This document shows, piece by piece, positions 1-7,862 of a stretch of DNA of 18,663 nucleotides. Origin of the DNA: CAYSXY01 sp964435165 (GTDB taxonomy: Bacteria > Pseudomonadota > Alphaproteobacteria > Rickettsiales > RI-342); NCBI GenBank assembly GCA_964435165.1, contig CAYSXY010000044.1, positions 1 through 18,663 of the forward strand. Direction: 5' to 3'. The stretch's first letter is position 1, and each line of letters begins with the position of its first letter. The notes beneath the pieces were generated by a model, which was given only the letters and a program-made list of their open reading frames with translations, was not told where the DNA came from and did not search any database. A program made the position numbers and the translations under genes.

Positions 1-16
1 AAAATTAATTTATAAG

Positions 17-1519
17 ATGACAGAACTAAAACCAATTTCAGACATTGAGGGTAACATTCATGTTGATGCCCTGTGTGTTGTGCATGCTACCCGATACATG
101 CCGATAGTAAGAGATGACGGCGGTATGGAAATTCAAACGACCGCTACTGGCACAGACAATACGGTCTTTCGTAACTCCATCCATTTTTCTGTAAACCATC
201 GTGTGGCGAGCCATGGCTATGGCAATTGGCAAGATAAAGCGTTTACGGTTATTTCTGGATTGCAAGATGTTGCCAATGCAAATGGTTCTCCTTATTCATT
301 TATGTCGGATGATACGTGGTGGGTGCGCGGATTAAATGAAAACCTTGTGTTACCCAATGCTACGATTGTGATGCCTGATGAAGAGCAACAAGCATTGGTG
401 CTGTTTGAATCAGGGCGCACCACTTACAAAACAGATGCCTATACTGTGGGTGAGGTGTTAGAGGTAATGCGTGGCTGGCCAGGCGATGCAGGTCGTTTGG
501 CACTTGTTTTAGAAAGCGCGATTATGGATTATCGGCGTGATAATGAGGCGCTCGTTTTTGAAGGAAATTTTGAGCAATTTGCTAATGATATATTAAACGC
601 AGAGCATAGCACGCTGTTGCGTGATGTGTTGCCTGATGGTTGGACGCAGCAAGAAGCGGACTTGTTCGTTACACATGTGCGAAATACGGTAAACCAATAT
701 GCCGTTGATCACACACTAAATGATCTGGGCTACAAAATCATTGGCGGTCAATCCTTTGGGGTACAAGAGCGTGAATCCGTTACCGATCAAATTGGTGGGG
801 ATTCGCTGTCTCATTTTGGCTCTTCTGGGCATCAATTAGAAAAAGCGATGAATATGATGCTTTACATTATTCATGCGGTTGAAAACCAAACACTGCCGGA
901 TGACTACCTTCATAGGGAAGTAGAAGATCATCAGCGAGGCTTTGGAGATTATATTCAGTTTGAGCCGAATTCGCAGTTTCTAACATTTCAGGCCGTGATG
1001 GATGGCAGTTATATTGATGACGAGATTTTGCCGCATCTTCAAGCTATTGAAGATGGAGGGCGTACTCAAGAGTGTGTAAATTTTTATCTGACACGCGCAC
1101 GTGAGACACTGCAGCAATTTGCAGAAGAGCAAGCGGCGGGCACCTTGTGGACCGATGAGCGTATTGAACTGTTGGATACGGAGCGTCAGGAGCAAGTTAA
1201 AGCCCGCATGCAGGAAATGATGGCTGAGCAGCAAGAAAGTAATGCTCGTTTCCGTGAAATGCTCGCTAATCGAAGGCGCACATCAGTAACCGATGTTTCG
1301 GATGACTCGACAGACGGCCCACCGCGCGTTCCTATATTTGGCCCTCGAGCAGCGATGAGGAGGCGTGCGCTGTTTAGAGATTCTGATGAATCGACACCAG
1401 CAGATAACGCTCTGATTGATACAGCGGGTGACACTGCGCGAAATCATGGAGAGGACCAAGGATCCGGATGGGGGCGCGGTGGCAGCAACCGTACTAGTGG
1501 AAGTCAAGGAACTAGTTAA
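17..1519 (+). CDS. Uncharacterised 500-residue protein with charged helical C-terminal part
   Basis: I do not recognise the family. The start is the first ATG in the window, 16 bp from the edge. The bases upstream are AT-rich with only a weak purine stretch, so a start outside the window cannot be excluded. There is no signal peptide or membrane segment. Residues about 50-72 contain a striking mixed block (RNSIHFSVNHRVASHGYGNW) that looks like a folded-domain signature. Residues about 358-422 are rich in Glu, Gln, Arg and Met and probably form long helices or a coiled coil. Residues about 425-500 are low-complexity, with Asp/Ser/Thr/Arg and a Gly/Ser-rich end, and are probably disordered. The gene is visibly more AT-rich than the housekeeping genes nearby. 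Its TAA stop is directly followed by the antiparallel stop codon of rpoD. The soluble modular layout with a disordered tail would fit a secreted or interaction protein, but that is speculation. Confidence 0.8.
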   Translation: MTELKPISDIEGNIHVDALCVVHATRYMPIVRDDGGMEIQTTATGTDNTVFRNSIHFSVNHRVASHGYGNWQDKAFTVISGLQDVANANGSPYSFMSDDTWWVRGLNENLVLPNATIVMPDEEQQALVLFESGRTTYKTDAYTVGEVLEVMRGWPGDAGRLALVLESAIMDYRRDNEALVFEGNFEQFANDILNAEHSTLLRDVLPDGWTQQEADLFVTHVRNTVNQYAVDHTLNDLGYKIIGGQSFGVQERESVTDQIGGDSLSHFGSSGHQLEKAMNMMLYIIHAVENQTLPDDYLHREVEDHQRGFGDYIQFEPNSQFLTFQAVMDGSYIDDEILPHLQAIEDGGRTQECVNFYLTRARETLQQFAEEQAAGTLWTDERIELLDTERQEQVKARMQEMMAEQQESNARFREMLANRRRTSVTDVSDDSTDGPPRVPIFGPRAAMRRRALFRDSDESTPADNALIDTAGDTARNHGEDQGSGWGRGGSNRTSGSQGTS

Positions 1520-3682
1520 TCACGTATCCAAAAAGCTGCGCAGTTTGCGTGAGCGGCTGGGGTGCTTGAGCTTGCGCAGTGCCTTGGCTTCAATCTGGCG
1601 GATGCGTTCGCGTGTCACTGAAAATTGCTGGCCGACTTCTTCTAACGTGTGGTCGGTGTTCATGCCGATGCCGAAGCGCATGCGCAGCACGCGCTCTTCG
1701 CGTGGGGTGAGGCTGGCAAGAATGCGAGTTGTCGTCTCGCGCAGGTTGGATTGAATCGCAGCATCCACAGGCAGCACAGCATTTTTATCTTCAATAAAGT
1801 CACCCAGATGTGAATCTTCTTCATCGCCAATCGGTGTCTCCAGGCTCACCGGCTCTTTGGCGATTTTCATCACTTTACGTACCTTATCCAGCGGCATGGC
1901 GAGGCGCTCTGCCAGTTCTTCAGGCGTTGGCTCGCGACCAATTTCATGCAGCATCTGGCGGCTGGTGCGGACAATCTTATTAATGGTCTCGATCATATGC
2001 ACCGGAATACGAATGGTACGGGCCTGATCGGCAATGGAGCGGGTGATGGCCTGGCGAATCCACCAGGTGGCATAGGTGGAAAATTTGTAACCACGGCGAT
2101 ATTCAAATTTATCGACGGCTTTCATCAGGCCGATATTGCCTTCCTGAATCAAATCGAGAAATTGCAGGCCGCGATTGGTGTATTTTTTGGCAATGGAGAT
2201 CACCAGCCGCAGGTTGGCTTCGATCATTTCTTTCTTGGCGGTGTTGGAGTTCCGCTCACCTTTTTGAACCGCCATGACGGTTTTCTTGAACGAGGCGAGA
2301 TCAAGCTCTACCTCGTGAGCCATGGCATTGAGGGTGTTGAAAATCTCGGTTGCTTTGCCGTCTTCATCGGCGGCAAATGCTTTCCATCCTTTATCTTTAA
2401 GCTTGGATGTTTGTTCCAGCCATCCGGGTGTCAGGCCGCCATTATTGTAATGGGTGAGAAAGCTTTTGCGGCTCACCCCTTTGGATTCGGCAATTTTGAG
2501 CAGTTCAGTCTCAAGACCAATAATGCGACGCTGCTGCCCATAGAGCCGGTCGAGCAATTCTTCCAGCACTGGATTGGTCATGCGGAGATTTTTCATGTGC
2601 TTGGCGATATCGCCGCGCAGTTTTTTGGCTTTTTTCTCATCGGCTTCGGTGAGTGGTTTACCACCTCCTAACACATGTGCCATCTGCTTTTGCTGAATCT
2701 TTTTCAGATCACGCGCCATTTTTGCATAATCATCAAACATCTCCAGCATCATTGGCAGGAGCTTCTTCTCCATCGCGGAGATGGAAATGGCGATATCGTC
2801 CTCGTCATCTTCATCGTCCTCGTCGTCTTCATCCTCGTCCGACTCGCCCTCTTCGCGCTCATTATCCTCTTCTTCATCATCAGCGGTGCGCGCTTTCTTT
2901 TTCGATTCTTCTTCTTTCTCTGCTTCGGATGATTCTGATGGCTGTTCTGTTTTATTCTCTTCATTCGGAGTGGCGGTATGATCAATAGCGGCATTGCCAT
3001 CGGGACCGGCGCCGTAGGTCGCATCCAAATCGATGATGTCTCGCAGCAGGAGGGAGCCCTCTACCAGCGAATCGTGCCAGCCGAGAATTTCGCGCATGAT
3101 AAACGGGATCTCACAGAGCGAGGACATAATATCCTGCCGCCCTTTCTCAATGCGCTTGGCCAGTTCGATCTCGCCTTCACGTGAGAGCAGTTCCACACTG
3201 CCCATCTCTCGCAAATAGAGACGCACCGGGTCGTCCGTGCGGCCGATATCTTCCGGCTTGGAGTCGTCTTCATCATCATTATCGATATTCAATGAATCTA
3301 TGTCACCATCTTCTTTAATGGTGATGCCGGATTGGCCTAAAATGACAATCGCCGTTTCCATCTCTTCCGGCGAGACTTTGTCATCCGGCATGGCGCCATT
3401 TATATCGTCCAGCGTCAGGAAGCCTTTGCGCTTGCCTATCGACAGCAATTTTTTGAAATAAGGCGTTTGCTGCAACTCGGCTGTGTTGACAGCACTATCT
3501 TTCGACGTCTCTGCCAAGCTATCGGCTTGTGTTGCCTCTTGCTTCACCTCTTCCACCGCTTTGACAGCGCTTTCTTTTTTCGCTGATTTTTTAGCCGTTG
3601 ATGTGGCGGCTGTCTTGGCTGATGGTTTTGTTTTTTTGGATGATGCGGACTTGGGTGCGCTTTTTGTCGCCTTGCTGGCCAT
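1520..3682 (-). CDS. rpoD: RNA polymerase primary sigma factor (sigma70)
   Basis: This is the housekeeping sigma factor, which directs core RNA polymerase to -35/-10 promoters. Region 1.1 lies at about residues 70-125 and region 1.2 at about 150-180 (DPVRLYLREMGSVELLSREG). A long non-conserved region spans about 185-470. Regions 2.1-2.4 are near-invariant at about 485-560 (IQEGNIGLMKAVDKFEYRRG, then YATWWIRQAI). Region 3 follows. Region 4.2, with the helix-turn-helix, is at about 678-708 (VTRERIRQIEAKALRKLKHP). At 720 residues it is longer than most alphaproteobacterial RpoD proteins, which as I recall are roughly 600-680. The extra length is a Lys/Ala/Ser-rich tail (residues 1-65) and an Asp/Glu run (about 268-296). 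A GAGGA ribosome site sits 6 nt before the ATG. It is the second gene after dnaG, with a 149 bp gap, and ends flush with the convergent gene at 17-1519. Confidence 0.98.
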   Translation of the reverse strand: MASKATKSAPKSASSKKTKPSAKTAATSTAKKSAKKESAVKAVEEVKQEATQADSLAETSKDSAVNTAELQQTPYFKKLLSIGKRKGFLTLDDINGAMPDDKVSPEEMETAIVILGQSGITIKEDGDIDSLNIDNDDEDDSKPEDIGRTDDPVRLYLREMGSVELLSREGEIELAKRIEKGRQDIMSSLCEIPFIMREILGWHDSLVEGSLLLRDIIDLDATYGAGPDGNAAIDHTATPNEENKTEQPSESSEAEKEEESKKKARTADDEEEDNEREEGESDEDEDDEDDEDDEDDIAISISAMEKKLLPMMLEMFDDYAKMARDLKKIQQKQMAHVLGGGKPLTEADEKKAKKLRGDIAKHMKNLRMTNPVLEELLDRLYGQQRRIIGLETELLKIAESKGVSRKSFLTHYNNGGLTPGWLEQTSKLKDKGWKAFAADEDGKATEIFNTLNAMAHEVELDLASFKKTVMAVQKGERNSNTAKKEMIEANLRLVISIAKKYTNRGLQFLDLIQEGNIGLMKAVDKFEYRRGYKFSTYATWWIRQAITRSIADQARTIRIPVHMIETINKIVRTSRQMLHEIGREPTPEELAERLAMPLDKVRKVMKIAKEPVSLETPIGDEEDSHLGDFIEDKNAVLPVDAAIQSNLRETTTRILASLTPREERVLRMRFGIGMNTDHTLEEVGQQFSVTRERIRQIEAKALRKLKHPSRSRKLRSFLDT
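2795..2881 (-). repeat. Acidic low-complexity codon run inside rpoD
   Basis: Residues about 268-296 of RpoD are almost entirely Asp and Glu, encoded by near-repetitive GAY/GAR codons (CTCGTCTTCATC-like on the + strand). It lies in the non-conserved region between regions 1.2 and 2.1. Trinucleotide repetition of this kind can change length by replication slippage without breaking the frame. The opposite strand reads as a serine run and should not be called as a gene. Confidence 0.85.
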
Positions 3683-3739
3683 AAGGAATCCTCAATTATT
3701 CGCTGCAAATAGGCATTTTTCCACAGAACACCGCCCTTC

Positions 3740-3768
3740 ACAGGCTGCTGTGACGGCAAAAAGCCTGT
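3740..3768. other. Inverted repeat in the dnaG-rpoD gap
   Basis: Seven-base arms ACAGGCT (3740-3746) and AGCCTGT (3762-3768) are separated by 15 bases in the 149 bp gap between dnaG and rpoD. No T-run follows on the minus strand, so it is not a standard intrinsic terminator. It could be a processing or attenuation hairpin that sets the dnaG/rpoD ratio, or chance. A weak promoter-like stretch lies upstream of it on the minus strand (TTGCGT with a poor -10), but I would not call that promoter. Confidence 0.3.
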
Positions 3769-3831
3769 TTATGCAGATTCATCTCTTAACGCAATGCTTT
3801 TTATGAATCATTAATATCAAATAAGAGTGAT

Positions 3832-5658
3832 TCACGATTCTTCAAGATCAGAATGGCCAATAGCGGTTAAAAAATGCTGCCATTGTTGTTCGGTCATGTC
3901 GCCTTCGACAGATTGTAATTGCTGTGCATGTTCCTGGCGTTGCTGCGAAAGCGCCATATGCGATAATTGGCGGAGAAATGCCTGGCGTGCCTCCTGCCGA
4001 TCAGCAGTGGGGTTGAGTAGCGGCCACATACGCAGGGTCGCATCCTGTCGTAGCTGTTGATAATGGCGCGATAGTTGCGGCTTCTCAGTGATGAATGTCA
4101 TCACGGCCTCATGCGTCATGTCTGTCTCGTCTGTTAGCAAAGACAGTAAAGTGGATTGCAGCGCATGGCAGCCTGTATCATGCATTTCCACGTTTGCGAG
4201 CGCTTCTTCTATGGCTGCTTCTTCCAGTAACAGCGGGTGGGCGATGAGCAAGGCAATCATCGCGCGTTCATGCGCCACGTCATTCGTGTGTGCCGCAATG
4301 GCACGCTGGCGCACCTTATGATGAACGTGCCGCAGCGGGCGCGCCGGACGGCGTGGATTGCGATTGTCTTGCTGCGCCTGCTGAACCAATAGCTGACATT
4401 GATGGCGGAAGTAACGTTCAAGATGGTTTTGCAAGGTCGGGTTGGATAGTTGACTGGCAAGCTTCATCAAGGAAGATTCAAGTTCGGCCAGTTTTTCCGG
4501 CGGCGCCGTTGTTGCCTCGTAGGCTCCGAGTATCATCTGTTGCTGCATATTCCACAAGGTTTGCGAAAGCGGTGTTGCTTGTGACAGGACTCGTTCGAGC
4601 GCTTCCCTGCCATTGGCGGCGAGCAGATCATCCGGATCCATCCCTTCAGGAAGGCTGGTGAAGCGCAGGCCCTTGCCGGGAGTCAGTAAGGGCAGTGCCA
4701 ATTCGGCGGCACGCTGCATGGCGCGCTGGCCCGCCTGGTCTCCGTCCAGGCAACATATCGGCTCATCCGCCATGCTCCACAATTGACGTAACTGATGCTC
4801 CGTAACGGCAGTGCCCAGCGGGGCGACCGCCTCACCGATGCCGGCACGGTGGAGGGCGATCACATCCATATATCCTTCGACGATAATGATGCGGCCAGCT
4901 TGCTGGGCAGGCTTGCGTGCCAGATGGGCAGCGAACAGCACATTGCTTTTATGAAAAATCGGTGTTTCCGGCGAATTCAGATATTTCGGCTGGCCGTCGC
5001 CCAGTATCCGTCCGCCAAAGGCAATGGTGCGGCCTTGACGATCCTGAATGGGAAAGATGATTCGCCCACGAAATTTATCGACCTGTTCGCCGGAGTCATA
5101 GGTCGATATCAAGCCATATGTCTGTAATTGCTGCGCCGTGAAGCCCCGAGCTTTCATTGCCTGTTGCAGGAGCTGACGGCCATCGGGTGCATAGCCAATG
5201 CCGAATTCGGCTATCCAGTTGCTCTCCAGGCCGCGCCGCAGCAGATAGTCACATGCTTCCCGTGCCTTTGCTGTCTCCAACTGTGCTTGAAACCACTGGC
5301 GCGCGGCGTCCATCAGCGCATAGCCATCCTGACGGATTTTGACTTCCGCCTGATTCACGGCATACTGACGCGGCACATCCAATCCTGCTTCCCGGGCCAG
5401 TTGTTCCACCGCTTCGCTGAAGTTCAGCCCCTCATATTCTTTCATAAAGGTAATGACGTCGCCATGGGCCTGACAGCCGAAGCAATGATAAAACTGTTTG
5501 GCATCATTGACGGTGAAGGATGGCGTTTTTTCCTGATGGAATGGGCAGCAAGCCGACCATTCCTTGCCTTTGCGCGTCAGGCGAATGCGCCGACCGATCA
5601 CTTCGGACAGAGGCAGCGTATCTCGTAGTTGCTGAAGGAAGGCGTGTGGAAAGGACAT
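3832..5658 (-). CDS. dnaG: DNA primase
   Basis: DnaG makes the RNA primers used at the replication fork and works with the DnaB helicase. The CHC2 zinc-binding domain is at about residues 35-65, with ligands C38, H41, C59 and C62 (CPFHQEKTPSF then YHCFGCQ). The RNA polymerase core follows. The TOPRIM metal-binding motifs are clear: EGYMD with E261, and DGDQAG with D305 and D307. The C-terminal part, from about residue 440, is diverged and Gln-rich, as expected for the helicase-binding domain. At 608 residues the length is normal. The ATG at 5658 starts the usual N-terminal sequence, yet there is no Shine-Dalgarno sequence. A CATAAT hexamer lies only 9 nt upstream of the ATG, which would give an almost leaderless mRNA. 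It is divergent from carA and followed by rpoD. Confidence 0.98.
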   Translation of the reverse strand: MSFPHAFLQQLRDTLPLSEVIGRRIRLTRKGKEWSACCPFHQEKTPSFTVNDAKQFYHCFGCQAHGDVITFMKEYEGLNFSEAVEQLAREAGLDVPRQYAVNQAEVKIRQDGYALMDAARQWFQAQLETAKAREACDYLLRRGLESNWIAEFGIGYAPDGRQLLQQAMKARGFTAQQLQTYGLISTYDSGEQVDKFRGRIIFPIQDRQGRTIAFGGRILGDGQPKYLNSPETPIFHKSNVLFAAHLARKPAQQAGRIIIVEGYMDVIALHRAGIGEAVAPLGTAVTEHQLRQLWSMADEPICCLDGDQAGQRAMQRAAELALPLLTPGKGLRFTSLPEGMDPDDLLAANGREALERVLSQATPLSQTLWNMQQQMILGAYEATTAPPEKLAELESSLMKLASQLSNPTLQNHLERYFRHQCQLLVQQAQQDNRNPRRPARPLRHVHHKVRQRAIAAHTNDVAHERAMIALLIAHPLLLEEAAIEEALANVEMHDTGCHALQSTLLSLLTDETDMTHEAVMTFITEKPQLSRHYQQLRQDATLRMWPLLNPTADRQEARQAFLRQLSHMALSQQRQEHAQQLQSVEGDMTEQQWQHFLTAIGHSDLEES

Positions 5659-5733
5659 GGGTTAAGCATTATGGGAGAGAAATGAGCGCTGCAAGTAAAT
5701 TAACGTTGGTGGTGTCTTTAAGTGCAGCATTGA

Positions 5734-5769
5734 TTATGGGGCAAAAACGGCCATATTTATGGGGCTAAA
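5734..5769 (+). repeat. Tandem-spaced 13-bp direct repeat upstream of the carA promoter
   Basis: TTATGGGGCWAAA occurs twice, at 5734-5746 and 5757-5769, with starts 23 bp apart. The second copy ends two bases before the -35 box of the carA promoter. Two same-orientation copies on a similar face of the helix, directly upstream of a promoter, are typical of a regulator binding site. No known regulator is recognised. The region also lies between the divergent dnaG and carA genes. Confidence 0.45.
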
Positions 5770-5771
5770 GC

Positions 5772-5800
5772 TTGACAGGGGCGGGGCATCTCCATATCTT
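5772..5800 (+). promoter_or_regulatory. sigma70 promoter of the car operon
   Basis: A perfect -35 box, TTGACA (5772-5777), is followed by a 17-bp spacer and TATCTT (5795-5800), 4 of 6 matches to the -10 consensus. Transcription would start near 5807, giving a leader of about 60 nt before the carA ATG at 5868. Because the promoter overlaps the upstream in-frame TTG at 5772, it argues against any longer version of CarA. It would drive carA, the two nuclease genes and carB as one message. Confidence 0.75.
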
Positions 5801-5867
5801 CCCGACAATTTGCCTCTTGATTGGTAGATCTGGTTGGCACATCGTAATCATTCGAGGTATTGAGTCC

Positions 5868-7040
5868 ATGGTCTCCCCCGTTTCCATCCCTCCTGCGCTT
5901 GATGCGGCGCTTATTCTGGCGGATGGGTCGGTATTTTACGGCGTAGCTATTGGAAAGCCCGGTAAAACTCTGGGTGAATTGTGTTTTAATACCGGCATGA
6001 CCGGCTATCAGGAAACGCTGACCGATCCCTCCTATGCCGGGCAGATTATTACGTTCACTTTTCCGCATATTGGCAATGTCGGCACCAATGCTGAAGATGT
6101 TGAGGCGCGCCAGCCTTTTGCGAGAGGATTGGTGCTGCGTAATAGCATCACGGAATTGTCGAATTGGCGCGGCGAGCAACATCTGGGTGAGTGGCTGATG
6201 CAACATGAAATCACCGGCATTTGCGGGATTGATACGCGGGCGCTCACGGCGTTGCTGCGTGATCAGGGTCCACAAAATGCGATGATTCTCTCGGGTGAGG
6301 TGCTGACATCACTGGAGCCTGAGATGCTGGCAGAAGAGGTGCGTGCGCATCCGGGGCTGGAGGGCGTGGATCTGGCCAAGAGCGTATGGCGTAAAGCGCC
6401 GGAAGAATGGTCTGAGACGTTGTGGCAGGCAGGCAAAGGCTTTGGCAAACAGGCCAGCCCCCGCTTTCATATTGTGGCGATAGATTACGGGCAAAAACAC
6501 AATATTGCGCGTCATTTAGCCTCGATCGGCGGCAGAGTGACCATCGTGCCGGGCGATATGCCAGCCCGTGAGATTCTGGCCTTGAAGCCGGATGGCGTGT
6601 TTCTGTCGAATGGGCCGGGCGACCCGGCGGCGACAGCGAGTTATGCCGCGCCGATTATTCGGGAATTGATTGAGTCGGAACTGCCTGTTTTCGGTATTTG
6701 TCTTGGTCACCAGTTGCTGGCATTAACGCTCGGCTTGCAAACACGAAAGATGGAGCGAGGGCACCGAGGTGCTAACCAGCCGGTGCAGGATTTGCTGACC
6801 GGCAAGGTGGAAATCACCAGCCAGAATCATGGTTTTGTCGTTGAAGAAGAAGGCTTGCCGCCGGACGTGGAAATTACCCACCGTTCACTGTTTGATGGGA
6901 CTGTGGAAGGATTGCGCCTCAAAAACAAGCCGGTTTTTGCCGTTCAGCACCACCCGGAAGCATCTCCAGGCCCGCATGACAGCGATTACCTTTTCCAGCG
7001 CTTCGCCAGTTATATGCAGCAATATAAGGCGGGGATGTGA
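5868..7040 (+). CDS. carA: Carbamoyl-phosphate synthase small (glutaminase) subunit
   Basis: CarA hydrolyses glutamine and channels ammonia to CarB for carbamoyl phosphate, the precursor of pyrimidines and arginine. The N-terminal CPSase small-subunit domain (about residues 8-145) contains FNTGMTGYQETLTDPSYAGQ. The class I glutamine amidotransferase domain (about 200-385) has SNGPGDP, the nucleophile C278 in GICLGHQ, and the H362/E364 pair in HHPEASPGPHD. At 390 residues the length is normal. The start at 5868 was chosen because homologues begin here, a GAGG lies upstream at 5854-5857, and the frame further upstream overlaps the promoter. It is the first gene of the car operon, but carB does not follow directly: about 1.35 kb with two nuclease-like genes lies between. 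Confidence 0.98.
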   Translation: MVSPVSIPPALDAALILADGSVFYGVAIGKPGKTLGELCFNTGMTGYQETLTDPSYAGQIITFTFPHIGNVGTNAEDVEARQPFARGLVLRNSITELSNWRGEQHLGEWLMQHEITGICGIDTRALTALLRDQGPQNAMILSGEVLTSLEPEMLAEEVRAHPGLEGVDLAKSVWRKAPEEWSETLWQAGKGFGKQASPRFHIVAIDYGQKHNIARHLASIGGRVTIVPGDMPAREILALKPDGVFLSNGPGDPAATASYAAPIIRELIESELPVFGICLGHQLLALTLGLQTRKMERGHRGANQPVQDLLTGKVEITSQNHGFVVEEEGLPPDVEITHRSLFDGTVEGLRLKNKPVFAVQHHPEASPGPHDSDYLFQRFASYMQQYKAGM

Positions 7041-7061
7041 TGGAGGTTGCACATTTTTGCC

Positions 7062-7107
7062 ACATTCCCCCCACCCTGACCCTCCCCCGCAAGGGGGGAG
7101 GGAATGT
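7062..7107. repeat. GC-rich palindromic repeat, copy A (downstream of carA)
   Basis: This is a nested hairpin. Outer arms ACATTCCC (7062-7069) and GGGAATGT (7100-7107) enclose an inner stem CCCTCCCCC (7080-7088) against GGGGGAGGG, with a GCAA-type loop. It starts 21 bp after the carA stop. The core pattern CCCCACCC..CCCTC.CCC.CAA.GGGGG recurs in the same orientation at 8327-8363 (copy C). There is no T-run, so it is not a classical terminator. It resembles the dispersed intergenic palindromes that I recall being common in proteobacterial genomes. Confidence 0.75.
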
Positions 7108-7145
7108 TTATCGAATATTCGGTTCAGATAAAGAGCGAGCATGAA

Positions 7146-7862
7146 ATGGGCAATAGTTGGGCGGAAGTATTGGTAGATGTGCTTGAAGAGCTTGGGGGAG
7201 AAGCACGCTTAAGTGATATTTATAAAAATGTACGGGGGAATCCAAGGGGACGCGATATTTCAAGAATTAAAGATCTTGAAGCGAACATCAGAGGTGCACT
7301 GGAAACACACTCATCGAATTCAAAAAAATTTAGAGAAAATGATTTATTCTACATGAAAAACCCTGAGCATAGGACTGGTACTTGGGGACTCAGAAGTTAC
7401 AAAAAATCAGTAATAAACGATAATGCTCTAGAGAAGGCCGAAAAATTTGATTTGGGGGACGACTTCAAGCGGTTCACCTCAACCACTCTGACACTCCGAG
7501 AAGGCCAACAAGAATTTCGTGCCGCCTTGTTAAAAGCCTATAATAAAAAATGCTGCGTAACGGGTTGTTCTATAGAAGAGGCGTTGCAGGCTTCTCACAT
7601 TATTCCATATTATGGGAGGTCTTCCTGCAACATTGCTAATGGATTGCTGCTTCGTGCGGATTTGTATATTCTTTTTGACGCTCACTTGTGGACGGTTTGT
7701 CCGGAAAGTAAGCGGGTTTCCATTTCAAAGAAACTTGTTGGTACGGAATATGAGAAATATAACCAGCTTAAGTTAAACATTGTATATGCCAGTCAAGAGG
7801 CTTTGCGTAAGCATGAAGCGGCATTTAAAAACGTTGAGTTTTCTGAATTGGAAGCAGCGTAA
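7146..7862 (+). CDS. Winged-helix + HNH_2 endonuclease-like protein
   Basis: This is probably a DNA endonuclease or a degenerate relative. From the ATG at 7146 it has 238 residues. Residues about 3-85 (WAEVLVDVLEELGGEARLSD, ending near GTWGLR) look like a HARE-HTH-type winged helix for DNA binding. Residues about 118-185 form an HNH_2 domain (PF13391-like): REGQQEFR at 118-125, cysteines 136/137/141, first His H151 in ASHIIPY, and N165 in NGLLLRAD. Where I expect the third catalytic or metal His (ADIHTLFD in the family, from memory) there is Y174 (ADLYILFD). An upstream ATG at 7104 is in frame, but it lies inside repeat A and its SD-like GGAGG is only 2-3 nt away, so I prefer 7146, with AAAGAG upstream. 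Its TAA overlaps the next ATG (TAATG). Base composition is clearly lower in GC than in carA. Host defence, selfish homing and domesticated roles are all possible. Confidence 0.8.
   Translation: MGNSWAEVLVDVLEELGGEARLSDIYKNVRGNPRGRDISRIKDLEANIRGALETHSSNSKKFRENDLFYMKNPEHRTGTWGLRSYKKSVINDNALEKAEKFDLGDDFKRFTSTTLTLREGQQEFRAALLKAYNKKCCVTGCSIEEALQASHIIPYYGRSSCNIANGLLLRADLYILFDAHLWTVCPESKRVSISKKLVGTEYEKYNQLKLNIVYASQEALRKHEAAFKNVEFSELEAA

Noticed and set aside
1946..2671. 241-codon + strand frame opposite rpoD
   Set aside because: It is the exact complement of conserved sigma70 regions 1.2-3, has no ribosome site, and its sequence follows the rpoD codon pattern.
2781..2981. Serine-run + strand frame
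   Set aside because: It is the complement of the Asp/Glu run of RpoD, not a gene.
3717..3725. DnaA-box-like TTTTCCACA upstream of rpoD
   Set aside because: A single 9-mer without a cluster, AT-rich unwinding region or origin genes is expected by chance.
5772..5867. N-terminal extension of CarA from TTG at 5772
   Set aside because: It overlaps the -35/-10 promoter boxes; homologues begin near 5868, where a GAGG lies upstream.
5757..6275. 172-codon minus-strand frame opposite the start of carA
   Set aside because: It overlaps the car promoter and conserved CarA codons antisense, with no family resemblance.
7062..7107. Intrinsic terminator after carA
   Set aside because: The hairpin is strong but no T-run follows on either side; it matches the repeat family seen again at 8327-8363.
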